From NCBI RefSeq assembly GCF_018531465.1, contig NZ_JAHDTF010000054.1, forward strand, positions 1 to 45,540: DNA of 45,540 bases, given 5' to 3'. How positions within the stretch are numbered: position 1 is the first letter of the stretch; each line of letters opens with the position of its first letter. The stretch is from Sphaerisporangium fuscum. Its GTDB lineage: Bacteria; Actinomycetota; Actinomycetes; Streptosporangiales; Streptosporangiaceae. A model generated the notes under the pieces. The model was given only the letters and a program-made list of their open reading frames with translations. It did no database searches and was not told the origin of the DNA. Positions 25,800-35,657 of this stretch are shown one piece after another. The translations under genes were made by a program, and so were the position numbers.

Positions 25800-28700
25800 T
25801 TAACCGTGTACGGCGGCGGCCATGACCGCCTCGTCGATGTCCCTGCCCTCGGCCCGCGCGGTCTCGGCGGCCGTGAGCACCCTCTTGTAGTCGACCGGCA
25901 TGATCTTGCCGAACCGGGTCAGCGTGGCGTCCCAGTCGTCCAGCAGGTTCTTGGCGACCGTGGAGCCGGTCTCCGCCAGGTGCCGCTCGACGATGTCGCG
26001 CAGGAACTCCGAGTCGTCCTCGGTGAGCTCCTCGATCTCGACCATCTCGCGGTTCACCCGCACCGGGTCGAGGTCGAGCACGTAGGCGACGCCGCCCGAC
26101 ATGCCCGCCGCGAAGTTGCGCCCGGTCGGCCCGAGGACGACGGCACGGCCGCCGGTCATGTACTCGCAGCCGTGGTCGCCCACGCCCTCGACGACGGCGG
26201 TGGCGCCGGAGTTGCGGACGCAGAACCGCTCGCCCACCACGCCCCGGACGAACACCTCGCCGGAGGTGGCGCCGTACAGGCCGACGTTGCCCGCGATCAC
26301 CTGCTCCTCGGCGCTGAACGGCGCGTCGGGGTGCGGCCGTACCGTCACCCGCCCGCCCGACAGGCCCTTGGCGAGGTAGTCGTTGGCGTCGCCGGTGAGC
26401 CGCAGGGTGACGCCCCTCGGCACGAACGCGCCGAAGGAGTTGCCCGCCGACCCGGAGAAGCTCACGTCGATGGTGTTGTCGGGCAGGCCCTCCCCGCCGT
26501 ACCGCCGGGTGACCTCGTGGCCGAGCATCGTGCCGACCGTGCGGTTGACGTTGCGGATCGGCAGCTCCAGGGTCACCCGGTCGCCGTACTGCAGGGCGCC
26601 CTCGGCGAGCTGGATCAGCGTGTTGTCCAGCGCCTTGTCCAGGCCGTGGTCCTGCTCGACCGTCCGGCGCAGCGGCGTGCCCTCGGGCAGGGCGGGCACG
26701 TGCAGGATCGGGGACAGGTCGAGACCCGCCGCCTTCCAGTGCTCCTCCGCGGCCGCGGTGTCGAGGACCTCGGCGTGGCCGACCGCCTCTTCGATCGAGC
26801 GGAAGCCGAGCGCCGCGAGGTACTCGCGCACCTCCTGGGCGATGAACTCGAAGAAGTTGACCACGAACTCCGGCTTGCCGGAGAACCGCTTGCGCAGCTC
26901 GGGGTTCTGCGTCGCGACGCCCACCGGGCAGGTGTCGAGGTGGCAGACGCGCATCATCACGCAGCCCGACACCACCAGCGGCGCGGTGGCGAAGCCGAAC
27001 TCCTCGGCGCCGAGCAGCGCCGCGATGATCACGTCGCGGCCCGTCTTCAGCTGGCCGTCGGCCTGGACGACGATGCGGTCGCGCAGGCCGTTGAGCAGCA
27101 GCGTCTGCTGGGTCTCGGCCAGGCCGAGCTCCCAGGGCGCGCCCGCGTGCTTGATCGAGGTCAGCGGGGAAGCGCCGGTGCCGCCGTCGTGGCCCGAGAT
27201 GAGCACGACGTCGGCGTGGGCCTTGCTCACGCCCGCCGCCACGGTGCCGACCCCGACCTCGGCGACGAGCTTGACGTGCACGCGCGCCTTGGGGTTGGAG
27301 TTCTTCAGGTCGTGGATCAGCTGGGCGAGGTCCTCGATCGAGTAGATGTCGTGGTGCGGCGGCGGCGAGATGAGGCCGACGCCGGGCGTGGAGTGCCGGG
27401 TCTTGGCGATCCACGGGTACACCTTGTGGCCGGGCAGCTGGCCGCCCTCGCCGGGCTTGGCGCCCTGCGCCATCTTGATCTGCAGGTCGTCGGCGTTGAC
27501 GAGGTACTCGCTGGTGACGCCGAAGCGGCCGGAGGCCACCTGCTTGATCGCCGAGCGCCGCACGGGGTCGTGCAGCCGCTCGGGGTCCTCGCCGCCCTCA
27601 CCGGTGTTGGACTTGGCGCCCAGCCGGTTCATGGCGATCGCGATGGTCTCGTGCGCCTCCTGGGAGATGGAGCCGTAGGACATCGCGCCGGTGGAGAAGC
27701 GCCTGACGATGCTCTCGACCGGCTCGACCTCCTCGATCGGCACCGGCGGGCGCACGCCCTCGCGGAGCTTGAACAGCCCGCGCAGGGTCATGAGCTTCTC
27801 GGACTGGCCGTCGACCAGGTCGGTGTACTGCTTGAAGATCTCGTACCGGCGGGTTCGGGTGGCGTGCTGCAGCCTGAACACCGTCTCGGGGTTGAACAGG
27901 TGCGGCTCGCCCTCGCGGCGCCACTGGTACTCGCCGCCGACCTCCAGCCGGCGGTGGGCGTTCTCGGCGCGCGGGTAGGCCCGCCGGTGACGCAGCTCGA
28001 CCTCCCGGGCGAGCACGTCGAAGCCGATGCCGCCGAGCCTGGAGGTGGTGCCCGCGAAGCAGGCGTCGATGACCTCCTGGCCGAGGCCGAGCGCCTCGAA
28101 GATCTGCGCGCCGGTGTAGGACGCCACCGTCGACACGCCCATCTTCGACATGATCTTCAGCACGCCCTTGCCGTACGCCTTGATCAGGTTGCGCACGGCC
28201 TTACGCGGCTCCAGGTCGAGCGCGCCGGCGGCGATCATGTCCTCGACGGTCTCGAGCGCGAGGTAGGGGTTGACGGCGGAGGCGCCGTACCCGATCAGCA
28301 GCGCCATGTGGTGGCACTCGCGGGCCTCGCCGGTCTCCACCACGAGGCCGACGCGGGTGCGCGACTTCTCGCTGATCAGGTGGTGGTGCACCGCGCCGGT
28401 CAGCATCAGCGACGGGATCGGCGCCATGCGGCCGTCGGAGCCCCGGTCGGAGAGCACGATGATGCGCGCCCCGCCCGCGATGGCCTCCGAGACCTCGGCG
28501 CGGATCTCCTCAAGACGCCGCAGCAGGCCCTCGCCGCCGCTCGCGACCTCGTAGAGGCCGGAGACGACGTGCGGCTGGAAGCCGGGCAGCGCGCCCTCGT
28601 CGTTGATGTGGATGATCTTGGCGAGCTCTTCGTTGTCGATCACCGGGTACGGCAGCACGAGCCTGCGGCAGGACGCCGCGCCGGGGGCGAGCAGGTTGCC

Positions 28701-30317
28701 CTCCGGGCCGATGGTCGTCTGCAGGGAGGTGACGAGCTCCTCGCGGATCGCGTCCAGCGGCGGGTTGGTGACCTGCGCGAACAGCTGGCTGAAGTAGTCG
28801 AACAGCAGCCGGGGCTTCTCGCTCAGCACGGCGACGGGCGAGTCGGTGCCCATCGAGCCGATCGGCTCGGCGCCCGTCCTGGCCATCGGGGCCAGGATGA
28901 CGCGCAGCTCCTCCTCGGTGTAGCCGAAGGTCTGCTGGCGCTTGACCAGGGCCTCGTGGGTGACGATCGGGCGCTCGCGGGCGGGCAGCTCCTCGAAGCG
29001 GACCAGGCCCGCGTGCAGCCACTCGTCGTACGGGTGGTCGGCGGCGAGCTCGGCCTTGATCTCGTCGTCCTCGATGATCTTGCCGCGCTCGGTGTCGACG
29101 AGGAACATCCTGCCGGGCTGCAGGCGGCCCTTGCGGACGACCTTGGCGGGCTCGATGTCGAGCACACCGGCCTCGGAGGCGAGGACCACCAGGCCGTCCT
29201 CGGTCACCCAGAAGCGGCCGGGACGCAGGCCGTTGCGGTCGAGGACCGCGCCGACCAGCGTGCCGTCGCTGAAGGTGATCGACGCCGGACCGTCCCACGC
29301 CTCCATCGAGGTGGAGTGGTACTCGTAGAACGCCCGCCGCGCGGGGTCCATCTCGGTGTGGTTCTCCCACGCCTCGGGGATCATCATCAGCACCGCGTGC
29401 GGCAGGCTGCGCCCGCCGAGGTGGAGCAGCTCCAGGCACTCGTCGAACGACGCGGTGTCCGAACCGTCCGGGTCGCAGATGGGGAAGAGCCGGGAGAGGT
29501 CGCCGGGGATCAGGTCGGTCGCCAGCATCGCCTCTCGGGCCCGCATCCAGTTGCGGTTGCCCTTGACGGTGTTGATCTCACCGTTGTGGGCGACGTACCG
29601 GTACGGGTGCGCCAGCGGCCACGACGGGAAGGTGTTGGTGGAGAAGCGCGAGTGCACCAGCGCGATCGCGCTCTCGAACCGCTCGTCCGACAGGTCGGGG
29701 AAGAACGGCTCCAGCTGCGGGGTCGTCAGCATGCCCTTGTAGACGATCGTCCGCGAGGACAGCGAGGGGAAGTACACGTCCACTTCGTGCTCGGCGCGCT
29801 TGCGCAGGCAGAAGGCGAGCCGGTCGAGCTCGATCCCGCTCCGGCCGTCCGGCGAGGACACGAACAGCTGGTGGAAGGACGGCATGGCGGCGCGGGCGCT
29901 CGGACCGGCGTACGCCGGGTCGATCGGCACCTCGCGCCAGCCGAGGACCGTGAGGCCCTCTTCGGCGGCGATCTCCTCGATCGCCCGCACGGCGGTCGCG
30001 CGCGCCTGCTCGTCCAGCGGCAGGAACGCGATGCCGGCGGCGTAGGAGCCGGCCGGGGGAAGCGGGAACGTGACGTTCCCACGGAGGAAAGCATCGGGAA
30101 TCTGCGTCAGGATGCCGGCGCCGTCGCCGGTGTCCGGTTCGCTACCCTTGGCTCCCCGGTGGTCAAGGTTGCACAGCGCCGTCAGAGCCTTCGCGACGAT
30201 GTCGTGGCTACGGCGTCCGGCGACATCGGCGACCATGGCCACACCGCAGGCATCGTGCTCCTGCGAGGGGTGATAGAGGCCCTGGGGCTCGGGGAGACCG
30301 AGGCGGGCAGCAGGCAT
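25800..30317 (-). CDS. gltB: Glutamate synthase, large (alpha) subunit
   Basis: A 1505-residue amidotransferase/synthase. The class II glutaminase nucleophile is Cys24 (QEHDACGVAMVADV), after a short propeptide expected to be removed. FMN and Fe-S regions follow (GEGGEDPERL, KMAQGAKPGEGGQLPG, GHDGGTGASPLTSIKHAG, CHLDTCPVGVATQ). The C-terminal beta-helix has GLSGGRVTVRPH, EVFVRGVVGERFCVRNSGA and MTGGRAVVLGPTGRNFAAGMSGG. The ATG at 30317 is preceded by GGGAGGG; the frame stays open further upstream, but rare codons there argue against translation. It makes two glutamates per cycle with GltD. Confidence 0.96.
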   Translation of the reverse strand: MPAARLGLPEPQGLYHPSQEHDACGVAMVADVAGRRSHDIVAKALTALCNLDHRGAKGSEPDTGDGAGILTQIPDAFLRGNVTFPLPPAGSYAAGIAFLPLDEQARATAVRAIEEIAAEEGLTVLGWREVPIDPAYAGPSARAAMPSFHQLFVSSPDGRSGIELDRLAFCLRKRAEHEVDVYFPSLSSRTIVYKGMLTTPQLEPFFPDLSDERFESAIALVHSRFSTNTFPSWPLAHPYRYVAHNGEINTVKGNRNWMRAREAMLATDLIPGDLSRLFPICDPDGSDTASFDECLELLHLGGRSLPHAVLMMIPEAWENHTEMDPARRAFYEYHSTSMEAWDGPASITFSDGTLVGAVLDRNGLRPGRFWVTEDGLVVLASEAGVLDIEPAKVVRKGRLQPGRMFLVDTERGKIIEDDEIKAELAADHPYDEWLHAGLVRFEELPARERPIVTHEALVKRQQTFGYTEEELRVILAPMARTGAEPIGSMGTDSPVAVLSEKPRLLFDYFSQLFAQVTNPPLDAIREELVTSLQTTIGPEGNLLAPGAASCRRLVLPYPVIDNEELAKIIHINDEGALPGFQPHVVSGLYEVASGGEGLLRRLEEIRAEVSEAIAGGARIIVLSDRGSDGRMAPIPSLMLTGAVHHHLISEKSRTRVGLVVETGEARECHHMALLIGYGASAVNPYLALETVEDMIAAGALDLEPRKAVRNLIKAYGKGVLKIMSKMGVSTVASYTGAQIFEALGLGQEVIDACFAGTTSRLGGIGFDVLAREVELRHRRAYPRAENAHRRLEVGGEYQWRREGEPHLFNPETVFRLQHATRTRRYEIFKQYTDLVDGQSEKLMTLRGLFKLREGVRPPVPIEEVEPVESIVRRFSTGAMSYGSISQEAHETIAIAMNRLGAKSNTGEGGEDPERLHDPVRRSAIKQVASGRFGVTSEYLVNADDLQIKMAQGAKPGEGGQLPGHKVYPWIAKTRHSTPGVGLISPPPHHDIYSIEDLAQLIHDLKNSNPKARVHVKLVAEVGVGTVAAGVSKAHADVVLISGHDGGTGASPLTSIKHAGAPWELGLAETQQTLLLNGLRDRIVVQADGQLKTGRDVIIAALLGAEEFGFATAPLVVSGCVMMRVCHLDTCPVGVATQNPELRKRFSGKPEFVVNFFEFIAQEVREYLAALGFRSIEEAVGHAEVLDTAAAEEHWKAAGLDLSPILHVPALPEGTPLRRTVEQDHGLDKALDNTLIQLAEGALQYGDRVTLELPIRNVNRTVGTMLGHEVTRRYGGEGLPDNTIDVSFSGSAGNSFGAFVPRGVTLRLTGDANDYLAKGLSGGRVTVRPHPDAPFSAEEQVIAGNVGLYGATSGEVFVRGVVGERFCVRNSGATAVVEGVGDHGCEYMTGGRAVVLGPTGRNFAAGMSGGVAYVLDLDPVRVNREMVEIEELTEDDSEFLRDIVERHLAETGSTVAKNLLDDWDATLTRFGKIMPVDYKRVLTAAETARAEGRDIDEAVMAAAVHG

Positions 30318-30748
30318 TGAATCCCTCCCGTCGTCTTCGTCTGCTTCGTCTGGTATGGCGAGTGCAGGCAAGAGGGACGACGTTGGCCCTGCTGCAGTTA
30401 GGTGTGTAGAGACTACCTCACCCTGCCGGAATAGTGCCCGCCAGGTCTGAATCGCGAACATTCACCGTCCACGCGAGGACATCTTGGTGTCGTATGTCGT
30501 ACGTCCCAGGCCGCACCGATGCAACAAGCCGAAATAGGGCGTTATTCCAGGTCAGAGGGCATGTGGCGGCTCCGGGGAAGGTCAATTTCAGGTCAAGAAA
30601 AGCCCTCCCACAACCCCGGCCGCCCCCACCCTTATGGCGGACCCGGCAGACGATCACGGCATCGACCGCCGAGTGATGTAACCCACAAACACCACCTGTC
30701 TCCTGGACCGCTTCCCCTTCCGGCGGCGCCGACGCGGCGGGAGGCGGG
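30318..30748 (-). promoter_or_regulatory. 431-bp gltB leader/promoter region
   Basis: No gene is supported. A tandem TACGACATACGACA (7-bp unit twice) lies near 30489-30502 on the minus strand. I looked for a GlnR box (GTNAC/GAAAC spacing) and did not find a convincing one. The length suggests a long 5' leader or several promoters. Confidence 0.4.
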
Positions 30749-31402
30749 TCAGCCGGCAGCGGCCAGGACGCGCTGCTGGACGAAGGCGCCGAGCGTCTCC
30801 AGGGCGAGTTGCGGGGAGATCAGGTCCGCGGACCCGCCCTCGTCCGCCACGGGGCCGACCCAGTTCACGACCACGAAGTGGCCGACCGCCCGGACGTCCG
30901 CCCGGCTGTGGCCGGCGTCGAAGGACCGCGGCTGCCCCGGGGCGAGCCGCAGGAAACCGTCGCCGCGCCGGGGGTCGAGCGCCGCGACCAGCTTGTCGGC
31001 GGCGGCGCCGTCGGGCAGGTCGAAGACGGCGTACTGCCCGGAGACCCCGCCGTCCTCGCTGATGAACCCCGCACGGACGACCTGCGCGCATCCCGCCACC
31101 GCGGCGGAGGGGCCCTCCCCCCACAGCGCCTCGGCGCAGTCACGCGACACCGTCACCTGGCGGCGGACCATCGTCACCCCCGACGAGGCGAGCCTGGCCG
31201 TCGCCCCGAAGACCTCCTGCTCGCTGAGCGGGCGTGGATCGCCGCGCCGGGTGGCGATCGGCTCGTACAGCGCGGAGGTGGGCTCCCCCCGGAACACCGC
31301 CGGTCTCGGGCCCGTCTCCGGACGGGTGAAGGCGAACGCCGCCGCCCCCGCCGCAACGAGCACCCCGGCCAGGGCCACGGCCATCCACCTACGGCTGAGC
31401 AT
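30749..31402 (-). CDS. Membrane-anchored exported protein of unknown function (two-Cys family, short paralogue)
   Basis: A 217-residue protein with one N-terminal membrane segment (MAVALAGVLVAAGAAAFAF) and an extracytoplasmic domain. It contains Cys in SRDCAEALWGEGP and CAQVVRAGFIS, followed by QYAVFDLPDG. The same pattern (C...WG...GC-Q-VR...S-D...QY-F) recurs in the longer neighbour at 31471-32811, so they are tandem paralogues. The paired cysteines probably form a disulfide. ATG at 31402. I recognise no named family. Confidence 0.75.
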   Translation of the reverse strand: MLSRRWMAVALAGVLVAAGAAAFAFTRPETGPRPAVFRGEPTSALYEPIATRRGDPRPLSEQEVFGATARLASSGVTMVRRQVTVSRDCAEALWGEGPSAAVAGCAQVVRAGFISEDGGVSGQYAVFDLPDGAAADKLVAALDPRRGDGFLRLAPGQPRSFDAGHSRADVRAVGHFVVVNWVGPVADEGGSADLISPQLALETLGAFVQQRVLAAAG

Positions 31403-31470
31403 GGCCCCTGAGCCTAGTGGCCCCGGGCGGCGCCGTGCCCACGCTCACGACAGCGTCACCGGCCGTGAGC

Positions 31471-32811
31471 TCACTTGGCGGGCGGCGTGGCGCCCGTGCC
31501 GGTGACGGCCACGACGCGGCGGTAGATGGCCTTCTCGGCGCCCCTGGCGGCGAGGGCCAGCGAGACGAAGTCGTCCTTGGCCCCGGGCTCGTGGCCGTCC
31601 GCCCGGGCGACCCAGACGAACCCGGCGTAGTGCCCCATCGCGTGGCCGCTGCCCTCGCTGTAGCCGTCGGGGCCGAACGTCGCGGCGCTGGACTGCAGCG
31701 CGCGCACCCACCCACCCCCGCGGTATTCGGTGGACATCGCCTGCACGAACCCCTCGGCCGCCGAACCGCTGGCCATGTTGAACAGGGTGTACTGGGCGAC
31801 GTACCGGCGGTCGGCGCTGAGGTAGAGGCCCCGCACGGCCTGCGTGCAGCCGGTCCCGGTCAGCTTGGCGACCGTGCTGCCTCCCCACATGACCTGCGCG
31901 CAGGAGCCGTCGAGGCGGCGGTCGAGCAGCTTCAGGGTCACCTTGTCGCTGGTGAGCGACTTGGCGGAGAAGACCTCCTCCGCCTTCAGGGGGGCGGCGT
32001 CGGCCTTCCGGTCGGCGATCGGGCCGAACAGCTTGGGCGAGGGCCAGGCCTCGTACTCTTCGGGTACGGGCAGTCCGATGCCGTCGGCGGCCGCTCCCTG
32101 CCGCGAAGGGGGAGCGTCGACGCCGAGCGTGCTGATCACGTACGTCAGGCCGGCCCCTCCGAGCAGCACCACGAGGACGGTGCCCACCGCGATCAGCAGG
32201 CGCTGCCGGCCCGGGCTCATCCCGCTCTCGCTGAGGGCCTCCACCTCGAAGGAGGATCGGCGCCTCTTGCTGCCCTTGGCCTTCTTGCCGCCGTCGTCGG
32301 GCTGGGCGGGCTGGGGCCGCTCGGCGGGCGGGGCGTAGCCGGTGCCCTCCATGTGGTCGGCGACCTCGGCCCACGAGGGACGATGAGGCGCGTCCGCATG
32401 CTCGGCGCGCCGGGGATACGGCCCTTCAGGAGGCTGGACGTGGCCCGGCTGCTGGGGATATGCCCCGTAGGCGTTGCCAGGAGATTGGACGTGGCCGGCG
32501 CCGCCCGGCTGCTGGGGATACGCCCCATAGCCGCCCTCGGGAGGCCGGACGTGCCCGGGATACGCGCCGTAGCCGCCCTCCGGAGGCTGGGCGTGGCCGG
32601 CGCCGCCCGGCTGCTCGGGGTACGCCCCGTAGCCGCCGTCGTCGCGCTGGGGGACCGCCGAGCGGCCGGCGCCGTCCCCGCGCCCCGCGCGACGGTCCGG
32701 ATCGTCCGTGCGCTCGGCGCCTTCGGGGCTCCTGGCGCGCCTGGGGCGGTTCGCGCCCCTGGCGCCCCGGTTTCTCCTCGGGCTGTTGGTGTCGTTCGGG
32801 CGGCCGGTCAC
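31471..32811 (-). CDS. Membrane protein with Tyr/Gly/Pro-rich cytoplasmic repeats and exported two-Cys domain
   Basis: A 446-residue protein of unknown function. Residues 1-190 are low complexity with repeated GGYGAYP units and many Pro/Gln. A basic KKAKGSKRRR stretch precedes a membrane segment (LLIAVGTVLVVLLGGAGLTYVI, about 225-250). The external part has Cys in DGSCAQVMWGG and GCTQAVRGLYLSAD, as in its paralogue. I start it at GTG 32809-32811, overlapping the stop of the VIT1 gene (GTGA), because the longer frame upstream merely runs opposite other genes. Coupling with vit1-lgt suggests an envelope role. Confidence 0.75.
   Translation of the reverse strand: MTGRPNDTNSPRRNRGARGANRPRRARSPEGAERTDDPDRRAGRGDGAGRSAVPQRDDGGYGAYPEQPGGAGHAQPPEGGYGAYPGHVRPPEGGYGAYPQQPGGAGHVQSPGNAYGAYPQQPGHVQPPEGPYPRRAEHADAPHRPSWAEVADHMEGTGYAPPAERPQPAQPDDGGKKAKGSKRRRSSFEVEALSESGMSPGRQRLLIAVGTVLVVLLGGAGLTYVISTLGVDAPPSRQGAAADGIGLPVPEEYEAWPSPKLFGPIADRKADAAPLKAEEVFSAKSLTSDKVTLKLLDRRLDGSCAQVMWGGSTVAKLTGTGCTQAVRGLYLSADRRYVAQYTLFNMASGSAAEGFVQAMSTEYRGGGWVRALQSSAATFGPDGYSEGSGHAMGHYAGFVWVARADGHEPGAKDDFVSLALAARGAEKAIYRRVVAVTGTGATPPAK
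32415..32640 (-). repeat. In-gene repeats encoding GGYGAYP-type units
   Basis: About five degenerate copies of a 25-60 bp unit (TACGCCCCGTAGCCGCC on the plus strand) encode GGYGAYP-(E/Q)QPGGAGH; they form a flexible cytoplasmic linker. Confidence 0.7.
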
Positions 32812-33530
32812 AGGGCACCCGCTCCCAGCAGCGACCCCAGGGCGAACGTCAGCCCGGCGGCGACGGCGCCCACGACGAGCTGACGCAGGCCGGAATACCA
32901 CCAGCTCCGCGCCGTGACGCGCGACACCAGCGCCCCCGCCGCGAACAGCGCGGCCGTCGACAGGGCCGCCGACACCCACAGCACCGTGGCCCCGAGCAGG
33001 TAGGGCAGCAGCGGGATGGCCGCACCGACGCTGAAGGAGAGGAACGAGGAGACGGCGGCCAGCTTCGGCGAGGGAAGATCGCCGGGGGCGACGCCCAGTT
33101 CGGCCCGCGCGTGGACCTCCAGCGCCTTGGCCGGGTCGCGGGAGATCTGCCGGGCGACCTCGGCGGCCAGATCGGGGTCGACGCCGCGCATCTCGTACAG
33201 GCGCGCCAGCTCTCTCTCCTCCGCCTCGGCGTTTCCGGCGAGCTCGCCGCGCTCCACCTCGAGCTCGGCCAGCGCGAGCTCGCGCTGACTGGCGACCGAG
33301 ACGTACTCGCCGCCCGCCATCGAGAACGCGCCCGCCGCCAGGCCCGCGACACCCGCCAGCGAGACGACCCTGATGTTGGACGTGCCTCCGGCGACGCCGG
33401 CGATCAAGGCGAAGTTCGACACCAGACCGTCCATGGCACCGAACACCGCCGGGCGGAGCCAGCCGCCCGTCACGTCGCGGTGCTGGTGGTGGACTTCGGC
33501 GCGCCCCCCCGAGGAGCCGCCCTGGGTCAT
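32808..33530 (-). CDS. VIT1/CCC1-family transporter (iron/manganese)
   Basis: A 240-residue membrane protein. It opens with AVFGAMDGLVSNFALIAGVAGG, typical of VIT1/CCC1 transporters, which move Fe2+ or Mn2+ across membranes. Two N-terminal segments are followed by an acidic helical insert (ELEVERGELAGNAEAEERELARLYEM, about 90-120) resembling the Glu-rich metal-binding domain. Three further hydrophobic segments lie near 160-240. ATG at 33530 overlaps the lgt stop (ATGA), and its own stop overlaps the next gene. Export of excess metal is inferred from the family. Confidence 0.85.
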   Translation of the reverse strand: MTQGGSSGGRAEVHHQHRDVTGGWLRPAVFGAMDGLVSNFALIAGVAGGTSNIRVVSLAGVAGLAAGAFSMAGGEYVSVASQRELALAELEVERGELAGNAEAEERELARLYEMRGVDPDLAAEVARQISRDPAKALEVHARAELGVAPGDLPSPKLAAVSSFLSFSVGAAIPLLPYLLGATVLWVSAALSTAALFAAGALVSRVTARSWWYSGLRQLVVGAVAAGLTFALGSLLGAGAL

Positions 33531-34792
33531 CGTGTATTCGCCTCCGAGTCGGGTACGGCCGTGGGCGGCGTCTGCGTCTTCCCGGGGGCGTCGCCGCCCT
33601 TCGGGGCCGCGTCGGCGGCCTCGGCCCCGGCGCCGCCGTCCGTGGCCCCCTTGTCTTCGGCATTGTCCCCCGAGCCCGGCGCCGTCGTCTCACCGGATGC
33701 CTCGGAAGGCTCGGGCTCCGCGGCGGCCTCGGCGCTCTCCGTCCGCCCGGTGGGCTCGGACGCGGCGGCTCTTTCCTCGGGGTCGGCCTCTTTCGCGCCG
33801 TGGGCCGGGTCGGCGTCCTCCGTGCCTCCGGCACGCTCGGCGCCGGCCGAAGGCTCCTCGCTCTCCGCGGCGTCCGTCGTGGCGAGGGGGCGCACCGCCT
33901 CCGCCGCGTCGCCGGCGGTCTCGTGCTCGTCGGCCTGGTCGGCCGGATGGGCCGGGTCGGAGGCCGCTCCCCCGCCGGGCGACACGATCTCCTCGCCGGT
34001 CTTGTTCCTGGTCAGCCACATGTACAGCAGCGCGCCGACGAAGATGATGAGCGAGGTCCACTGGTTGAGCCGCAGGCCGAGGATGTGGTGGGCGGGGTCG
34101 ACCCGCATGCCCTCGATCCAGAAGCGGCCGAGGGTGTAGCCGGCGACGTACAGCGCGAACAGCCGGGCGTGACGCAGCCCGTACCGCTTGCCGGCCCAGA
34201 TCAGCACGCCTGCCAGCGCCAGGTCCCACAGCGACTCGTACAGGAAGGCGGGGTGGTAGGTCGACACGCCGGGGATCGTGCCGGGCCGCCCCGGGTCGAT
34301 CTCCAGACCCCACGGCAGGTCGGTGGGGCCGCCGAACAACTCCTGGTTGAAGTAGTTGCCCCAGCGGCCGATGGCCTGTGCCACGGCGATGCCGGGGGCG
34401 ACGGTGTCGGCGACGGCCGCCAGCGAGATACCGCGGCGGCGGCAGGCGATCCACACCCCGACGGCGCCGAGCGCGATCGCCCCCCAGATGCCGAGGCCTC
34501 CGTGCCAGATGTACAGCGCGTCGATGGGCCGGTTGGGCGCGTTCTCGGCGAAGTAGAGCTGCCAGTCGGTGATGACGTGGTAGAGCCGGCCGCCGACCAG
34601 GCCGAACGGGACGGCCCAGACGGCGAGGTCGGTGATCGTGCCGGGCTCGCCGCCGCGGGCACGCCAGCGGCGCTCGCCGATCCAGACGGCGGCGATGACA
34701 CCGAGCACGATGCAGAAAGCATAGGCCCGCAGAGGGATCGGTCCGAGGTGCCAGACCCCTTCTGGCGGACTGGGAATGGAGGCCAGGGGCAT
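33527..34792 (-). CDS. lgt: Prolipoprotein diacylglyceryl transferase with long acidic tail
   Basis: A 421-residue membrane enzyme transferring diacylglycerol to the lipobox Cys of prelipoproteins. Seen motifs are IWHGGLGIWGA, the signature AQAIGRWGNYFNQELFGG, TYHPAFLYESLWDL and GRFWIEGMRVDP. About seven membrane segments end near residue 265. The last ~150 residues are an Ala/Glu/Pro/Gly-rich disordered extension, which is common in actinobacterial Lgt and lacks recognisable motifs. ATG 34792; 26 bp from the DsbA-like gene stop. The adjacent oxidoreductases and its overlap with vit1 place it in an envelope operon. The lipoprotein receptor at 44239 would be one substrate. Confidence 0.94.
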   Translation of the reverse strand: MPLASIPSPPEGVWHLGPIPLRAYAFCIVLGVIAAVWIGERRWRARGGEPGTITDLAVWAVPFGLVGGRLYHVITDWQLYFAENAPNRPIDALYIWHGGLGIWGAIALGAVGVWIACRRRGISLAAVADTVAPGIAVAQAIGRWGNYFNQELFGGPTDLPWGLEIDPGRPGTIPGVSTYHPAFLYESLWDLALAGVLIWAGKRYGLRHARLFALYVAGYTLGRFWIEGMRVDPAHHILGLRLNQWTSLIIFVGALLYMWLTRNKTGEEIVSPGGGAASDPAHPADQADEHETAGDAAEAVRPLATTDAAESEEPSAGAERAGGTEDADPAHGAKEADPEERAAASEPTGRTESAEAAAEPEPSEASGETTAPGSGDNAEDKGATDGGAGAEAADAAPKGGDAPGKTQTPPTAVPDSEANTR

Positions 34793-34818
34793 GTCAGGTG
34801 ACGTTACCGCTTCCGGGC

Positions 34819-35565
34819 CTACTTCGCGGCATCAAGGATGGCCTGGCGCAGCGAAGCGGGGGTGAACGCCACCTTGTTGTCGAGCTCGGTGCCGTTGAGC
34901 CGCAGCGTCGGCGTGCCCTTGGGCGCCATCTTGGAGGCCGTCTGGCTGTACTGCGTCTGGGCCTGGACGTGCTTCTGGGACTTGACGCACGCCTCGAAGC
35001 CCGGGTCGGTGACCCCGGCGTCCTTGCCCCACTTGACCAGGTCGTCGAGCGCGAAGCCCTGCTTGTCCTCGGGCGGCTGCTGCTTGAACAGCTTGTCGTG
35101 GAAGGCCATCCACTGGCTGCCGCCGGGGACGCAGCGCGCGGCCGCGGAGGCGCGCATGGAGTTACTGGAAGTGGGCTCCATGGTGAAGATGTTGATGGGG
35201 TGGTACTGCACCTTGACCTGGCCCGCCGCCGCCATGTTCTTGACCGTGGCGGAGCTGGTCTCCTCGAACATCTTGCAGGCCGGGCACTGGAAGTCCTCGT
35301 AGACGTCGAGCACGGGCTTCTCGACGCCCGGCTTCGCCATGACGATCGTGCCGTCGGACTGCACGGTGATCGGCGCGAGCTGACCGCTCAGGGTCTCGGA
35401 CTTGCCCGACTGGACGTACCACCAGCCGCCGCCGACGGCGACCAGCGCGACCACCACGACCGTGATGATCGTGGCCAGGCGCCTGCGCTGCTCCTGCTTG
35501 CGCTCCAGCTCGCGCTGCGCCTTGATCCGCTCGCGCGCGGAGACGTCCCGCGCGGCCTTTCCCAT
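34819..35565 (-). CDS. DsbA-like membrane-anchored thioredoxin-fold protein
   Basis: A 248-residue protein. There is a basic N-terminus, one membrane anchor (LATIITVVVVALVAVGGGWWYV, about 35-57) and a DsbA/thioredoxin domain outside the cell. The redox site is FQCPACKMFEE (CPAC), with cis-Pro in KGTPTLRLNG and two further Cys (ARCVPGG, EACVKS). The ATG at 35565, after GAAGGAGAT, is preferred to an upstream in-frame ATG. It follows the MauE-like gene (92-bp gap), a plausible electron partner, and precedes lgt. Probably introduces or repairs disulfides in secreted proteins such as the two-Cys proteins nearby. Confidence 0.88.
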   Translation of the reverse strand: MGKAARDVSARERIKAQRELERKQEQRRRLATIITVVVVALVAVGGGWWYVQSGKSETLSGQLAPITVQSDGTIVMAKPGVEKPVLDVYEDFQCPACKMFEETSSATVKNMAAAGQVKVQYHPINIFTMEPTSSNSMRASAAARCVPGGSQWMAFHDKLFKQQPPEDKQGFALDDLVKWGKDAGVTDPGFEACVKSQKHVQAQTQYSQTASKMAPKGTPTLRLNGTELDNKVAFTPASLRQAILDAAK

Positions 35566-35657
35566 CAGAGGATCTCCTTCGTTAGACGTCGTCCCCGCGG
35601 CCCGGGGCCGGGGAGGCATGCGACCGGCGGCCGCGGGAGGCTCCGGACGCCGGTGGG

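Noticed and set aside
25716..30320. A 1534-codon open frame on the plus strand opposite gltB
   Set aside because: It is the antisense image of a fully recognisable GltB; its Arg/Asp/Val-rich composition reflects high GC3 in the true gene.
30318..30463. N-terminal extension of GltB starting at an upstream ATG
   Set aside because: Upstream codons include rare CTA, GTA and ATT, and a strong Shine-Dalgarno precedes ATG 30317.
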